Assembly: GCF_900129505.1 (NCBI RefSeq) | Contig: NZ_LT670818.1 | Location: 8,217,001-8,281,000 of the forward strand | Reading direction: 5' to 3' | DNA from: Bradyrhizobium erythrophlei | GTDB taxonomy: Bacteria; Pseudomonadota; Alphaproteobacteria; Rhizobiales; Xanthobacteraceae | DNA: 64,000 nucleotides | In this document: positions 27,034-35,585 of the stretch, piece by piece | Layout: every line of letters starts with the position of its first letter | How positions within the stretch are numbered: the stretch's first letter is position 1 | Position numbers and translations under genes: made by a program | The notes under the pieces: model-generated | What the model was told of the DNA's origin: nothing | The model's input: the letters and a program-made list of their open reading frames with translations, nothing else | Databases searched by the model: none

Positions 27034-28209
27034 TCACTCCACCCGTGCGACCACCGCAAGGCGCTTGATGCCCTGGTTGCGGTAGGCGTTCAGGAAGGCG
27101 TTGTAATCCCTGAAGGAGACGCAGCCGTTGGAATCGCCATTGGGCCCGAGCATGTAGGTGTGTGCGAGCAGGCCGCTGCGGCCGTAGATCGCGTCTTCGC
27201 CGCCGATCGGAGTCAGCCGCAGCGCCGGCACACCGTGAAACAGCGCCTCGCGCGGCTTCAGCTCGTAGATATGCGGCGGCGTCACGCCGCGCATCCGGAT
27301 CCGCGCGGAGCGCGGATCGTCGAGCTCGGAGCCGAGGCCGGAATGCGCCTCGAGCTTGGTGCCGTCGGGCAAATAAACCGTGTGCGCGGAAATGTCGTAG
27401 ACCGCGGTCGAGCGATCATACGGCGCCGAACCGCCGAGCGCCGGATTCTGGTTTTGCCCGAGGTCTGGTCCAAGATTTTGTCCAAGGCTACCGGTGACGC
27501 TGGCGTCGGCAGAGGCGTAGGCCAATAGCGAGCCACGCGAGGGCTGCTTGCCCCAGAGCTTTTCGGAAATCGACCGCCTCTCGTTCGAAGCGAGCGACAT
27601 CACCGCGGCCTTGGCGCGCTGCGCCATGTCGCGCACGGCAGCCGCGGGCGATTTATCTGCCGGCGCATCGGCCGGACTCTGCGGCGGCAGCGCGGCGACC
27701 TGAACCGGCGCCTTCGCCTTCGACGCTTCCGCAAGCTTCGGCGCTTCGGATCTCGGCTTCGCCGCGTCCGCGAGTTTTGCTGTTTCGCGCTGCGGCTTCG
27801 GCGCCTCGGCGACCTTGGGGGTTTCAGGCTGCGACTTCGGCTCGACGCCTTGCGGAGCAGCGGCAGCGAAGCGGTCGTCGAACGTCAGCGTTGACGAAGG
27901 CGCAAGTGCTGCGGGTGCGGCCGCGGGCGGCGCCTGTTCGCGCAGCGCCGCAAACGCATCGCTCACGACCGTCTGCGCCTGGCGCGCGGCGACCGCCGGG
28001 CGCGTTACGACCGGCGCATCGAAATTGGCGCTGCCGAGTTGCGGATAGACGTCGGCGCGGAACACATTGGCGTAGACGGTCCACGCACTTCCCAGCACCA
28101 GGCCAGCGATGGCCGCACCGCCGAGAAAATTCTGAGGAACTGATTTCCGGGATGCGCGCTTGGGTTTGGACACCGCCGAAGAAGAATACGCAACTCTACT
28201 GTAACTCAT
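27034..28209 (-). CDS. DUF2778 domain protein, membrane-anchored
   Basis: A 391-residue protein. A short cytoplasmic tail is followed by one membrane helix (FLGGAAIAGLVLGSAWTVYA, about residues 29-48) and a periplasmic linker rich in Ala, Pro and Lys with loose repeats (PKLAEA / AKLADAAKP, about 130-170). The C-terminal 120 residues are DUF2778: YDISAHTVYLPDGTKLEAHS and then GLLAHTYMLGPNGDSNGCVS. The His and SNGC resemble the active site of L,D-transpeptidases, so a cell-wall role is plausible but unproved. Confidence 0.85.
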   Translation of the reverse strand: MSYSRVAYSSSAVSKPKRASRKSVPQNFLGGAAIAGLVLGSAWTVYANVFRADVYPQLGSANFDAPVVTRPAVAARQAQTVVSDAFAALREQAPPAAAPAALAPSSTLTFDDRFAAAAPQGVEPKSQPETPKVAEAPKPQRETAKLADAAKPRSEAPKLAEASKAKAPVQVAALPPQSPADAPADKSPAAAVRDMAQRAKAAVMSLASNERRSISEKLWGKQPSRGSLLAYASADASVTGSLGQNLGPDLGQNQNPALGGSAPYDRSTAVYDISAHTVYLPDGTKLEAHSGLGSELDDPRSARIRMRGVTPPHIYELKPREALFHGVPALRLTPIGGEDAIYGRSGLLAHTYMLGPNGDSNGCVSFRDYNAFLNAYRNQGIKRLAVVARVE

Positions 28210-28413
28210 CCGCCCTGCATCCAGACTGGTCCCACCTTGATCCCCTTCCAGGCTGCGCCCGACGATGCGCGTTCCCGCGACACGGTTCGAGCGCTGCCCG
28301 GCGCGCGATGAATCCCGCGGAAAGTCCGCTCGATCATCTCGCAGAGGTGCGGAGCGTCATTAAGGCGACTTTTAGTTAAATGCGGATTAAGTCGGGGCGG
28401 ATGTTGGGCATGG
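28210..28413. other. Intergenic, nothing recognised
   Basis: Upstream of the DUF2778 gene. The sequence becomes AT-richer near 28370-28440 (GACTTTTAGTTAAATGCGG type), which may hold promoters. No gene or repeat is seen. Confidence 0.3.
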
Positions 28414-28548
28414 TTAACGCGCGGTTTTCCCGTGCAATTGCGGGGAAGTTAAGCCCGATTTTGGCTGGTTTCTTCCATCATCGCGTTTCGGATACCAGTT
28501 GCGTTCGCGGCGCTCCGGCGTGACGTCGAGAATGGTCCGGATCGGCAT
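28414..28548 (-). CDS. Possible small protein of 44 residues
   Basis: From ATG 28548 the minus strand reads MPIRTILDVTPERRERNWYP, then a polar tail to TAA at 28414. The composition is credible for a small basic protein, and the first 25 residues look conserved in style, but no clear ribosome site is seen. It could equally be chance. Confidence 0.25.
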   Translation of the reverse strand: MPIRTILDVTPERRERNWYPKRDDGRNQPKSGLTSPQLHGKTAR

Positions 28549-28667
28549 CAAATCGGGCGCGCCGCTTGTCCCAATATCGGCCCGAAGCGCCCTTCATTTC
28601 GTCGCCCCAAAAATGCCTTATTGTGAAATCGTTCGCGTCGCGGCCGTTCACGTGAACACGCCGCTGC

Positions 28668-28774
28668 TGTCATCATCCGCGAAAGCGGATGATCCAGTAT
28701 TCCAGAGACGTCTACGATAGAAGCGAGAAGCCGCGGCGTACCGGATACCCCGCCTTCGTGGGGTACGACGACGG
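28668..28774. repeat. Palindromic repeat (TCATCCGCGAAAGCGGATGA type)
   Basis: ATCATCCGCGAAAGCGGATGAT is a hairpin on its own (CATCCGC / GCGGATG). After a variable centre, TACCCCGCCTTCGTGGGGTA forms a second hairpin. This paired-hairpin class is dispersed in Bradyrhizobium. It lies just past the stop of the glycosyltransferase gene. Confidence 0.7.
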
Positions 28775-28819
28775 AATTTGGCGCGACAGTGCAAGAACGT
28801 CTGGCAACGCCCCCGCCCC

Positions 28820-30322
28820 CTACTCCAGTTCCGGCGGCGGCGTCTGGTCGAGCACCGCGCCGGTCGGATCCTCAAGCAGGTCGAGCGCGTAGGTTTCAAT
28901 GGTGAGCGGCCCGCGCATACGCTGGAGCTCCGCGACCCGTTCGATCCGCTTGAACGCGTCCTGCAGATACGGCCGGCCACCGGGCCGCAGCTCGTCGACG
29001 TAGAGCAGCTTGCCGGCGAGCAGCGCCGGATCCGGCTCGGGCATGTTGACCCAGCGGATGCGCTGCGTGGCCTGCACCACGCAATCCCCTTTGGGCAAAT
29101 AGAAGGCGAGCCAGCCGGTGGTGCCGTAATCCGCCGCCAGCACGCAGGCGGCGCCGGTGCGAACACGCACCGCCTCGATGCCGGCGGCGAGGTCGCGCCA
29201 GCCGACGCCGACGCTGCGCACGGTGGCATCGCGGCGATAACCCGAAAGCCAGCCGGTGTTGGCCTGCACGATCAACAAGGCGAACATCACGATGCCGACC
29301 GGCGAGGCCCAGCGCAGGCAGAAATCGGAAAGCCGCTGCGCCCTCGCTTCCCATGGCACCAGATGGACTGCAACCGCGGCGGCGATCGCCAGGGGTGGAT
29401 ACACCGGCGCGAACCAGTTGGCCTCGACGCGGGCGTGCAGCGAGTGCCAGACGAAATAGGCGACGATGGTCCAGAACATCGCGTTGATCAGCGCCCGGGC
29501 CGCGAACGCGCCGGCATGGCGCCAGGCGAGCGCGTGAAGTCCCATCGCGCCGAGGATGAACACCAGCGGCGTTGCGAAGGCGATCTGGGTCGGGATCAAT
29601 TCGGCGATGAAGACCGGCCTGAAATCCTCGATCCTGGCGCGGCCCATCTGCTTGATGAAGGACACCCAGTGGTGGTCGGCGTTCCACAGGATCACCGGCG
29701 CAAACAGCACGAGTGCTACGAGGCCACCGAGATAGGGCCAGGGCGTCAGCAGCCAGCGCCGCAATTTGGCGACGCTGACCAGCCAGATCAGGATCGCCGG
29801 ACCGAAGAACAGCGCGGTGTATTTCGACAACAGCGCCGCGCCGACCGCGGCACCCACGGCAAGCCACCAGGCACCGCGTTCGGTCTCCAGCAGCTTGGCG
29901 AGAAAGAACAGCACGAAGCTCGAGGCCACCAGCAGCGGCGCATCCGGCGTGACGATCAGCGCGCCGACCGCCGCCATCAGGGTAACGTTGAGCAGGATCG
30001 TCGCGGTCGCCGCCACGCGCGCACTGCCGAACAGGATCTCGGCGGTGCGGAACACCGCAAAGCTCATCGGCAGCGCCAGCAGGATCGAGGCGAGCCGCAC
30101 GCCCAGTTCAGTGTCGCCGGCAACCATGGTGCCGAGCCGGATCACGAAGGCGACCATCGGCGGATGATCGTAGTACCCGCCGGCCAGATGCTTCGACCAC
30201 ATCCAGTAATAAGCTTCGTCGAAGGTCAGCGGCGTAAAGGCGGCGGCCACCAGCCGCAACGCCACCAGCGCCAAAACCGTCAGCACGGTGTTACGGACGA
30301 GCCGCGCCTCGTTCGCGCTCAT
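28820..30322 (-). CDS. Glycosyltransferase family 39 (ArnT/PMT-like) membrane protein
   Basis: A 500-residue protein. The first loop, FDEAYYWMWSKHLAGGYYDHP, holds the Asp-Glu pair typical of GT39 and ArnT. About 11 membrane helices follow, then a C-terminal periplasmic domain of about 130 residues. These enzymes transfer a sugar from a polyprenyl-phosphate carrier to lipid or glycan acceptors at the periplasmic face. The gene begins 7 bases after the GT2-GtrA gene, which probably makes the donor. Confidence 0.9.
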   Translation of the reverse strand: MSANEARLVRNTVLTVLALVALRLVAAAFTPLTFDEAYYWMWSKHLAGGYYDHPPMVAFVIRLGTMVAGDTELGVRLASILLALPMSFAVFRTAEILFGSARVAATATILLNVTLMAAVGALIVTPDAPLLVASSFVLFFLAKLLETERGAWWLAVGAAVGAALLSKYTALFFGPAILIWLVSVAKLRRWLLTPWPYLGGLVALVLFAPVILWNADHHWVSFIKQMGRARIEDFRPVFIAELIPTQIAFATPLVFILGAMGLHALAWRHAGAFAARALINAMFWTIVAYFVWHSLHARVEANWFAPVYPPLAIAAAVAVHLVPWEARAQRLSDFCLRWASPVGIVMFALLIVQANTGWLSGYRRDATVRSVGVGWRDLAAGIEAVRVRTGAACVLAADYGTTGWLAFYLPKGDCVVQATQRIRWVNMPEPDPALLAGKLLYVDELRPGGRPYLQDAFKRIERVAELQRMRGPLTIETYALDLLEDPTGAVLDQTPPPELE

Positions 30323-30329
30323 CGAAGCT

Positions 30330-31463
30330 TCACCGCTTGCGCCAGACGAACAGTCCCGACATCGCGTAATTCCACACCACGCCCATCAGCGCGCCCGCGG
30401 CGCCCGCCAGCCACCAGATCGGCTCCTGGTCATAGACCGAGAAAGCCACGCCGACATTGGCAAGCAGGCCGACGCTGCATACAAGATAGAACAGCAACAG
30501 GCCGCGCAGGATCGCAACCCCCTTCAGCCGCTGGTCGCGATAGGTGAGAAAATTGTTGAGGATGAAATTGCTGGTCATGGCGCAGAGCGCGGCAGTGCCT
30601 TGCGCATTCGGAAACGGCAAATCGAAAGCTTCGAGCGCGATATACAGTGCCGCGAAATGCACGAACAGGCCGATCGAACCCACCATCGCAAACAGCAGGA
30701 ACCGCAGCGACACCACGTCGCGAGTCAGTTTCGCCAGCACTAGCCCCAGGAAATCCAGCGCCACCATGGAATCGAGCTTGCTCTCGCCGTGCAGCCGCGA
30801 ACCGAAGGTAAAAGGAATTTCCTTGATCCGCAGTTCGCCGCGCGCGGTGGCGACGACATCGAGCAGGATCTTGAAGCCTTGCGTGGAGAGCTGCGGCGCC
30901 AGTTGTTCGAAGCGATCGCGGCGGATCATGAAGAAGCCGCTCATGGGATCGGCGATCTTGACGCGCAGCACGCGCTTTGCCACCTCGGTGGCGAGCTGAC
31001 TGGCGCCGGCGCGCTGCTTGTTGAAACTGTCGGCGCTGCCACCCTCGATGTAGCGGCTGCCGATCACGAGATCGGCCCCGCCGGTCTCGAGCAGCCCCAG
31101 CATTTTCGGCAGTTGCGTCTCGTCATGCTGCAGGTCGGCATCGATGACTGCGGCGCACGGCGCGCTGGAGGCGAGAATCCCCTCGATGCAGGCGCCGGAC
31201 AGGCCGCGCCGCCCGATCCGCCGGATGCAGCGAACGCGGGCATCCTGCCGCGCCAGGCCGCGCACCACGTCCCAGGTGCCGTCGGGGGAATTGTCGTCGA
31301 CGAAAATGACTTCCCAGGCCCTGCCGGCGAGCGCGGTCTCCAGCCGGTGGAACAGCGTGGTGACGTTATCGCGCTCGTTGAAGGTGGGGACGACGACCGA
31401 AAGCTCCGGGGTTGCGATCGCCCGCGGCGGGCTTTCGGGGCCCGGTCTGATGGCTTCATTCAT
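30330..31463 (-). CDS. Polyprenol-phosphate sugar synthase fused to GtrA domain (GT2-GtrA)
   Basis: A 377-residue fusion. Residues 20-240 are a DPM1-like GT2 domain: ELSVVVPTFNERDNV, FVDDNSPDGTWD and VIDADLQHDE (catalytic DxD). FLLFAMVGSIGLFVHFAALY starts a four-helix GtrA domain (about residues 255-375) thought to flip the lipid-linked sugar. ATG 31463 is preferred over an upstream extension. With the GT39 enzyme downstream it makes a complete charge, flip and transfer module for envelope glycans. Confidence 0.9.
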   Translation of the reverse strand: MNEAIRPGPESPPRAIATPELSVVVPTFNERDNVTTLFHRLETALAGRAWEVIFVDDNSPDGTWDVVRGLARQDARVRCIRRIGRRGLSGACIEGILASSAPCAAVIDADLQHDETQLPKMLGLLETGGADLVIGSRYIEGGSADSFNKQRAGASQLATEVAKRVLRVKIADPMSGFFMIRRDRFEQLAPQLSTQGFKILLDVVATARGELRIKEIPFTFGSRLHGESKLDSMVALDFLGLVLAKLTRDVVSLRFLLFAMVGSIGLFVHFAALYIALEAFDLPFPNAQGTAALCAMTSNFILNNFLTYRDQRLKGVAILRGLLLFYLVCSVGLLANVGVAFSVYDQEPIWWLAGAAGALMGVVWNYAMSGLFVWRKR

Positions 31464-31736
31464 GCGCCAGCATATATCCGATAGGCTCGGGGGAAGCCAA
31501 GGAACAGTTGGGGCGGGAGCTGAGGCGCTGTCGGGGCCGGGAACGCTCAAAACGAAGCCAAAACAACCCCGGAAATGCCAACGACCACGAACAGAGGGCG
31601 CGCGTACATCCGGCGCAGCCTTACTATTCAGTGGCCGTCCCAGCGCCGGAGCTATGAAGCATCGACGTCGCCGTTCCTAGTCAAATGGGGATGGCCGTCG
31701 GGTTCCGCAAGGGGCCCCGGTCGTATGGTTGCAAGC
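31464..31736. other. Intergenic, nothing recognised
   Basis: This stretch is upstream of the GT2-GtrA gene. Short frames on the plus strand are not supported by ribosome sites or recognisable protein sequence. Confidence 0.3.
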
Positions 31737-31925
31737 TTACTGCGGCACCTCGCGCACCACCGGCCCCCGGGCGGCGGGTGGCGGCGGTGCTGTCGGCTGC
31801 GCCGCCGACTCAACCTTCTGGCCAGGATTGGGCGGTTTTCCGATCGGCCCATACAAGAACGCGATTACCAGCACCACGGCGGCAACGATCGCACCTAAAA
31901 TACTAGCAAATTTTTCCGAATTCAT
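31737..31925 (-). CDS. Small single-pass membrane protein
   Basis: A 62-residue protein with one N-terminal membrane helix (FASILGAIVAAVVLVIAFLY, residues 6-25). The tail is Pro/Ala-rich and probably periplasmic (QPTAPPPPAARGP). No domain is recognised. The anchor-plus-proline tail architecture is found in many small envelope proteins of rhizobia. Confidence 0.55.
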   Translation of the reverse strand: MNSEKFASILGAIVAAVVLVIAFLYGPIGKPPNPGQKVESAAQPTAPPPPAARGPVVREVPQ

Positions 31926-32045
31926 CTCGATATCCCGGCGGTCTCACCACTGCCCTATCGCAGATTACAGCCAAAATGGCGAGTGGGGTTCAGCAGAACT
32001 TAATCTGCCGGTGCTGGGATGCGAGGACAAAATCGGACCTCGCTC

Positions 32046-32324
32046 ATGCCTCCCGCCTTCATCGCCACCGTCTTCGGGCTTTTGGGCCTTGCCGCGATCT
32101 ATGGCATCCGCAAGGACATCATCTCAGGCAGTGCCACCAGCCGCGGCTGGACCTGCACCATCGATGACAACCCGGTCGGCTTTTGCCTGATCGTTGCCAT
32201 GAAGGGTGCCCTGATTGGTTTCGCCATCGCCGAAATCCTTTACGCGTGCGGGCTGGTCGGCGATCCCATCGCGCAGATTCAACACGCGCTGCCGTTCCTC
32301 GCCTCAGGGCGGGTCCAGAGATAG
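32046..32324 (+). CDS. Small membrane protein, function unknown
   Basis: A 92-residue protein with two predicted helices: PAFIATVFGLLGLAAIYGI (residues 3-21) and VGFCLIVAMKGALIGFAIAE (about 43-62). A segment between them contains one Cys (TSRGWTCTIDDN). ATG 32046 is preferred to a start 27 bases upstream. Its 3' end overlaps the convergent GNAT gene by 46 bases, which is unusual. Confidence 0.5.
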   Translation: MPPAFIATVFGLLGLAAIYGIRKDIISGSATSRGWTCTIDDNPVGFCLIVAMKGALIGFAIAEILYACGLVGDPIAQIQHALPFLASGRVQR

Positions 32325-32740
32325 AGCGCATCCGGCTCCTTTTCTTCGTTATCTGCGCCATCGGTTTCCCGGAGCAGGGTGAAGCCCCTCGCCTCGTAAA
32401 ACCTCCGCGCCGGCCGGTTGCGCTGGAACGTCAGGAGCTGCAACCGATCGAAAGCATCCTGCGCGACCTGAAGCAGGCCGGTGCCAACTCGGCGCCCTTG
32501 CGCCGCTGGCAGAACGTATAACTGGTCGATCCAGTCCTTGCGGAAGGCGATGATGCTCGTCATGGCCGCATCGTCGAAAGCCCCCCAGACCTCGCACGTC
32601 CGGAACACGCGCTCGCGGAAGAACCATCGATCTTCCCCGGGCGTATGAAGGCCTGCCAGCCACGGCAATGTGGAATCGTATGCCGCTCGATGAATCTGCG
32701 CGGCCTGGTCCATATCCGCCAGTTCAAGCCGCCTCAACAT
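32279..32740 (-). CDS. GNAT family N-acetyltransferase
   Basis: A 153-residue acetyltransferase. WIDQLYVLPAAQGRRVGTGL is the beta4-P-loop that binds acetyl-CoA, and RPARRFYEARGFTLLRETDG is the C-terminal GNAT motif B. The acceptor is unknown. Its ATG is one base after the stop of the secreted-protein gene at 32742, so the two are translationally coupled. It overlaps the convergent small membrane gene at its 3' end. Confidence 0.88.
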   Translation of the reverse strand: MLRRLELADMDQAAQIHRAAYDSTLPWLAGLHTPGEDRWFFRERVFRTCEVWGAFDDAAMTSIIAFRKDWIDQLYVLPAAQGRRVGTGLLQVAQDAFDRLQLLTFQRNRPARRFYEARGFTLLRETDGADNEEKEPDALYLWTRPEARNGSAC

Positions 32741-32741
32741 G

Positions 32742-33098
32742 CTACTTCGCCGCCGCCTTGTGATTGACGAAGGCGGTCACGACGTCCTTCTGGGCCGCGG
32801 CGATGGCTTGGTTGGCGGTGGTCATGTGGGCCCCGGAATCGACGTTGGGGTATTGCTGCGACAGAAAATCCACCAGCGCCACCCGGAAACTCTGCCGTTC
32901 GGAGGGACAGATGCTCGCGATCAGCGAGGTGAAATCCGGGCCCGACATGCCCTTGTTGCTTTCCCGCTGGTATTCCCGTGCCAGACAGTTCCAGTAGGAA
33001 TCGCGTCCCGATACCGCGAGCCGGTGCGCCTCATCGACCTCATCGGCCAGTGCGGCGGAAGCCGTGATTGCCAGTGCCGCCGCAATAAGCATCCGCAT
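32742..33098 (-). CDS. Secreted protein, function unknown
   Basis: A 118-residue protein with signal peptide MRMLIAAALAITASAALA, cleaved before DEVDEAH. The mature protein is helical with two cysteines (YWNCLAREY and IASICPSE). ATG 33098 follows AAGGAGAACAGG, which fixes the start; the frame is open further upstream. No known family is recognised. Confidence 0.75.
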   Translation of the reverse strand: MRMLIAAALAITASAALADEVDEAHRLAVSGRDSYWNCLAREYQRESNKGMSGPDFTSLIASICPSERQSFRVALVDFLSQQYPNVDSGAHMTTANQAIAAAQKDVVTAFVNHKAAAK

Positions 33099-33290
33099 CC
33101 TGTTCTCCTTTTTTACCGTCATCCTAACTTGAACGCCGGTGCAAGGGTAGCGGGAGTATTTTCGCTGGCGACCACGCATTCAAAATCTCACCACACCAGC
33201 GCCGCGCAACGAACAACGGGGAATCGCGATTCCGGCGTAAACATGGCGGAGGCTGATTCCTTGGGTTGAGGATTAGGGGAGATCAGGACT

Positions 33291-33920
33291 ATGTCGAGCA
33301 CAGACCAGAATACGCCAACGACGAAATCCGGCCGTCGCAGCCGGAAGGCGCCACCGCGGAACCCGAAACCGGAGCTGCCGCCAAGCCCGCAGGCGGATGA
33401 ATTGCAGGCGGCCGAACCGCCGATCGACATTGCCGCCGCTCCCGCCGACGCGGAAATTGTGGAAGCAGCCACCGTCGTGGCTGCGACTGAAGCGACCGTC
33501 GACCCCGCTGAAATCGCGCTGGCCGAAGCCGTCATGGCGATAGAGGCCGCGCCGATCGAGGCGGCCGCTCCGGCAGACCCGGAACCGATTGGAACGGACG
33601 CCGCCCCTGCCGACGCAGACGCGCCGAGCGATACCGACGCGCCGGCCGAGCCCGCCCCGGTCAGCCTGCAGACCATCGCCAAGGCCTATGGCGACTACAC
33701 CAGGAAATCGATCGAGGAGACACGGTCCTATGTCGAGAAGTTGCGCGATGTGCGCTCGCTAGACAAGGCCGTGGAGGTGCAGGCCGAATTCACCAAGCAC
33801 GCTTTCGAACTCTTCGTCGCGGGGTCGCGGACGATTTACGGACTGCACAAGGAGCTTGCCAAGCAGACGCTGCGGCCGCTCGAGCATCTGGTGGACAAGC
33901 CGACCCGGGACCCGCGCTAG
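33291..33920 (+). CDS. Phasin family protein
   Basis: A 209-residue protein. The first 120 residues are low-complexity (Ala, Pro, Glu and Asp-rich, with a basic patch GRRSRKAPPRNPKPE). The C-terminal part is the phasin helix: LQTIAKAYGDYTRKSIEETR and EVQAEFTKHAFELFVAGSRT. Phasins coat polyhydroxyalkanoate granules; this one may have another membrane or DNA role. A strong terminator follows. Confidence 0.85.
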   Translation: MSSTDQNTPTTKSGRRSRKAPPRNPKPELPPSPQADELQAAEPPIDIAAAPADAEIVEAATVVAATEATVDPAEIALAEAVMAIEAAPIEAAAPADPEPIGTDAAPADADAPSDTDAPAEPAPVSLQTIAKAYGDYTRKSIEETRSYVEKLRDVRSLDKAVEVQAEFTKHAFELFVAGSRTIYGLHKELAKQTLRPLEHLVDKPTRDPR

Positions 33921-33979
33921 AGATCGCAACGACCCAGTGCGAAGCAGGCCGCTGCCGGGAGGCAGACGGCGGAAGGCGT

Positions 33980-34007
33980 AGGCCCCGGTTGTCCGGGGCC
34001 TTTTTTT
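33980..34007 (+). terminator. Rho-independent terminator after phasin gene
   Basis: GGCCCCGG (33981-33988) and CCGGGGCC (33993-34000) form a perfect 8-bp stem with a TTGT loop, followed by seven T residues. Confidence 0.92.
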
Positions 34008-34125
34008 GATCGGGCGGCAGTGTCACGAAGGCGTCGGGCGGCCGGCTTCGGCGAACTGGCCAACCGCGATCGATTTGACTAGGCTTGGACTGCGAGACCC
34101 CCCTCCTTCGTGACGAGAGCAGCCG

Positions 34126-34962
34126 GTGAGCAAGGCCCCCAAGAAGGCTTCGAAGTCCGCTTCCAGGGATTCAGGCAACATCTATATCGGCGTCGGCGGC
34201 TGGACCTTCGCGCCGTGGCGCGGGGTGTTTTATCCGGAAAAACTCACCCAAGCGAAGGAACTGGAATACGCGGCCTCGAAACTGACCTCGATCGAGATCA
34301 ACGGCACCTATTACGGCTCGCAGAAGCCGGAGAGCTTTCGCAAATGGGCGCGCGAGGTGCCCGACGGTTTTGTGTTTTCGGTGAAGGGACCGCGCTTCGC
34401 CACCAACCGGCGCGTGCTGGCCGAGGCCGGCGACTCGATCAAGCGGTTTTACGATTCCGGCGTCCTGGAACTCGGCGACCGCCTGGGGCCCGTGCTCTGG
34501 CAATTCGCGCCGACCAAGAAATTCGACGAGGCCGATTTCGGCAAGTTTTTGGAATTGCTGCCGCGCAAGCTGGAGGGCCGCACGCTTCGCCATGTAGTCG
34601 AGGTGCGGCACGACAGCTTTTGCGCGCCCGATTTCATCGCGCTGCTGCGGAAATTCGAAACGCCGGTGGTGTTCGCCGAGCACGGCAAGTATCCGGCGAT
34701 CGCGGATGTCACCGGCGATTTCGTCTATGCCCGGCTGCAGAAGGGCAATGACGACATCAAGACCTGCTATCCGCCAAAGGAGCTCGACGCCTGGGCCAGG
34801 CGGCTGCAGCTTTGGGCCGCGGGCGACGAGCCCGACGACCTGCCGCGCGCCGATGCGGCCAAATCGAAGAAAGCGCCGCGCGACGTCTTCGCCTATGTGA
34901 TCCACGAGGGCAAGGTGCGGGCACCCGCCGGCGCCATGGAACTGATCGAACGGGTGAGCTGA
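34126..34962 (+). CDS. DUF72 domain protein
   Basis: A 278-residue protein with the DUF72 TIM-barrel signature: IYIGVGGWTFAPWRGVFYPE, FYSQKPESF-like TYYGSQKPESFRKWA, and FVFSVKGPRFATNRRVL. The end VFAYVIHEGKVRAPAGA also fits. DUF72 proteins have no established reaction. It starts at GTG 34126. A DUF488 gene follows after 10 bases, and this pairing recurs in rhizobia. Confidence 0.9.
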   Translation: MSKAPKKASKSASRDSGNIYIGVGGWTFAPWRGVFYPEKLTQAKELEYAASKLTSIEINGTYYGSQKPESFRKWAREVPDGFVFSVKGPRFATNRRVLAEAGDSIKRFYDSGVLELGDRLGPVLWQFAPTKKFDEADFGKFLELLPRKLEGRTLRHVVEVRHDSFCAPDFIALLRKFETPVVFAEHGKYPAIADVTGDFVYARLQKGNDDIKTCYPPKELDAWARRLQLWAAGDEPDDLPRADAAKSKKAPRDVFAYVIHEGKVRAPAGAMELIERVS

Positions 34963-34972
34963 CGGGACCAGC

Positions 34973-35434
34973 ATGGCCAAGGCCAGGAAGCTCTTCACCA
35001 TCGGCTATGAACAGACCCCCGCCAAGGCGGTGCTCGACGAACTCGAGAACGCCGGGGTGAAATTGCTGGTGGACGTGCGGGCGGTCGCCGCGTCCCGACG
35101 GCCCGGCTTTTCCAAGAACCAGCTCGCCGCCGGCCTCGACGAGCGCAGCATTTCCTATTTGCATTTGCGCGGGCTCGGCACGCCGAAAGACGGCCGCGAG
35201 GCCGCGCGCAGCGGCAAGTTCGACCTGCTGCACAGGATCTATGCGAAACATTTGAAGACGCCGCAGGCCAAGGAAGAACTCGACGAGCTGGCGGCGCTGG
35301 TGAAGAAATCCGGCCCGGTCTGCATCCTCTGCTACGAGCGCGATCATCTGCATTGTCACCGGCAGTGGATCGCCGAGATCATCAGGGATCGCGACGGGGT
35401 GAGGGTGGAAAATCTGGCGGCGAAGCAGGTTTAG
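34973..35434 (+). CDS. DUF488 domain protein
   Basis: A 153-residue protein. FTIGYEQTPAKAVLDELENA and LLVDVRAVAASRRPGFSKNQ are the DUF488 N-terminal blocks, and CILCYERDHLHCHRQWIAEI holds the conserved Cys/His region. The function is unknown; it may bind nucleotide or DNA. It is in an operon with the DUF72 gene. Confidence 0.9.
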   Translation: MAKARKLFTIGYEQTPAKAVLDELENAGVKLLVDVRAVAASRRPGFSKNQLAAGLDERSISYLHLRGLGTPKDGREAARSGKFDLLHRIYAKHLKTPQAKEELDELAALVKKSGPVCILCYERDHLHCHRQWIAEIIRDRDGVRVENLAAKQV

Positions 35435-35435
35435 C

Positions 35436-35562
35436 CGTCATTCCGGGGCGATGCAAAGCATCGAACTACGATGTGCAATTGCACATCGGAGAATCTCGAG
35501 ATTCCCCGATGCGCAATTGCGCATCTGAGGTCTGGTGCTGACGCACCATCCCGGAATGACCG
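35436..35562. repeat. Family A palindromic repeat, copy 2 (long form)
   Basis: The outer arms are CGTCATTCCGGGGCGATGC and CACCATCCCGGAATGAC. Inside are three perfect palindromes: GATGTGCAATTGCACATC, GAATCTCGAGATTC and GATGCGCAATTGCGCATC. The copy at 52830 is almost identical; the others lack parts of the centre. Confidence 0.88.
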
Positions 35563-35585
35563 AGTTGATCATATTGCCCCGTCCC

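Noticed and set aside
28778-30547. A 589-codon open frame on the plus strand
   Set aside because: It is antisense to the GT39 gene, has low-complexity His/Arg/Gln composition and no homology that I recognise.
31575-31898. A 107-codon plus-strand frame before the small membrane gene
   Set aside because: It overlaps the better-supported minus-strand 62-residue membrane protein and lacks domain features.
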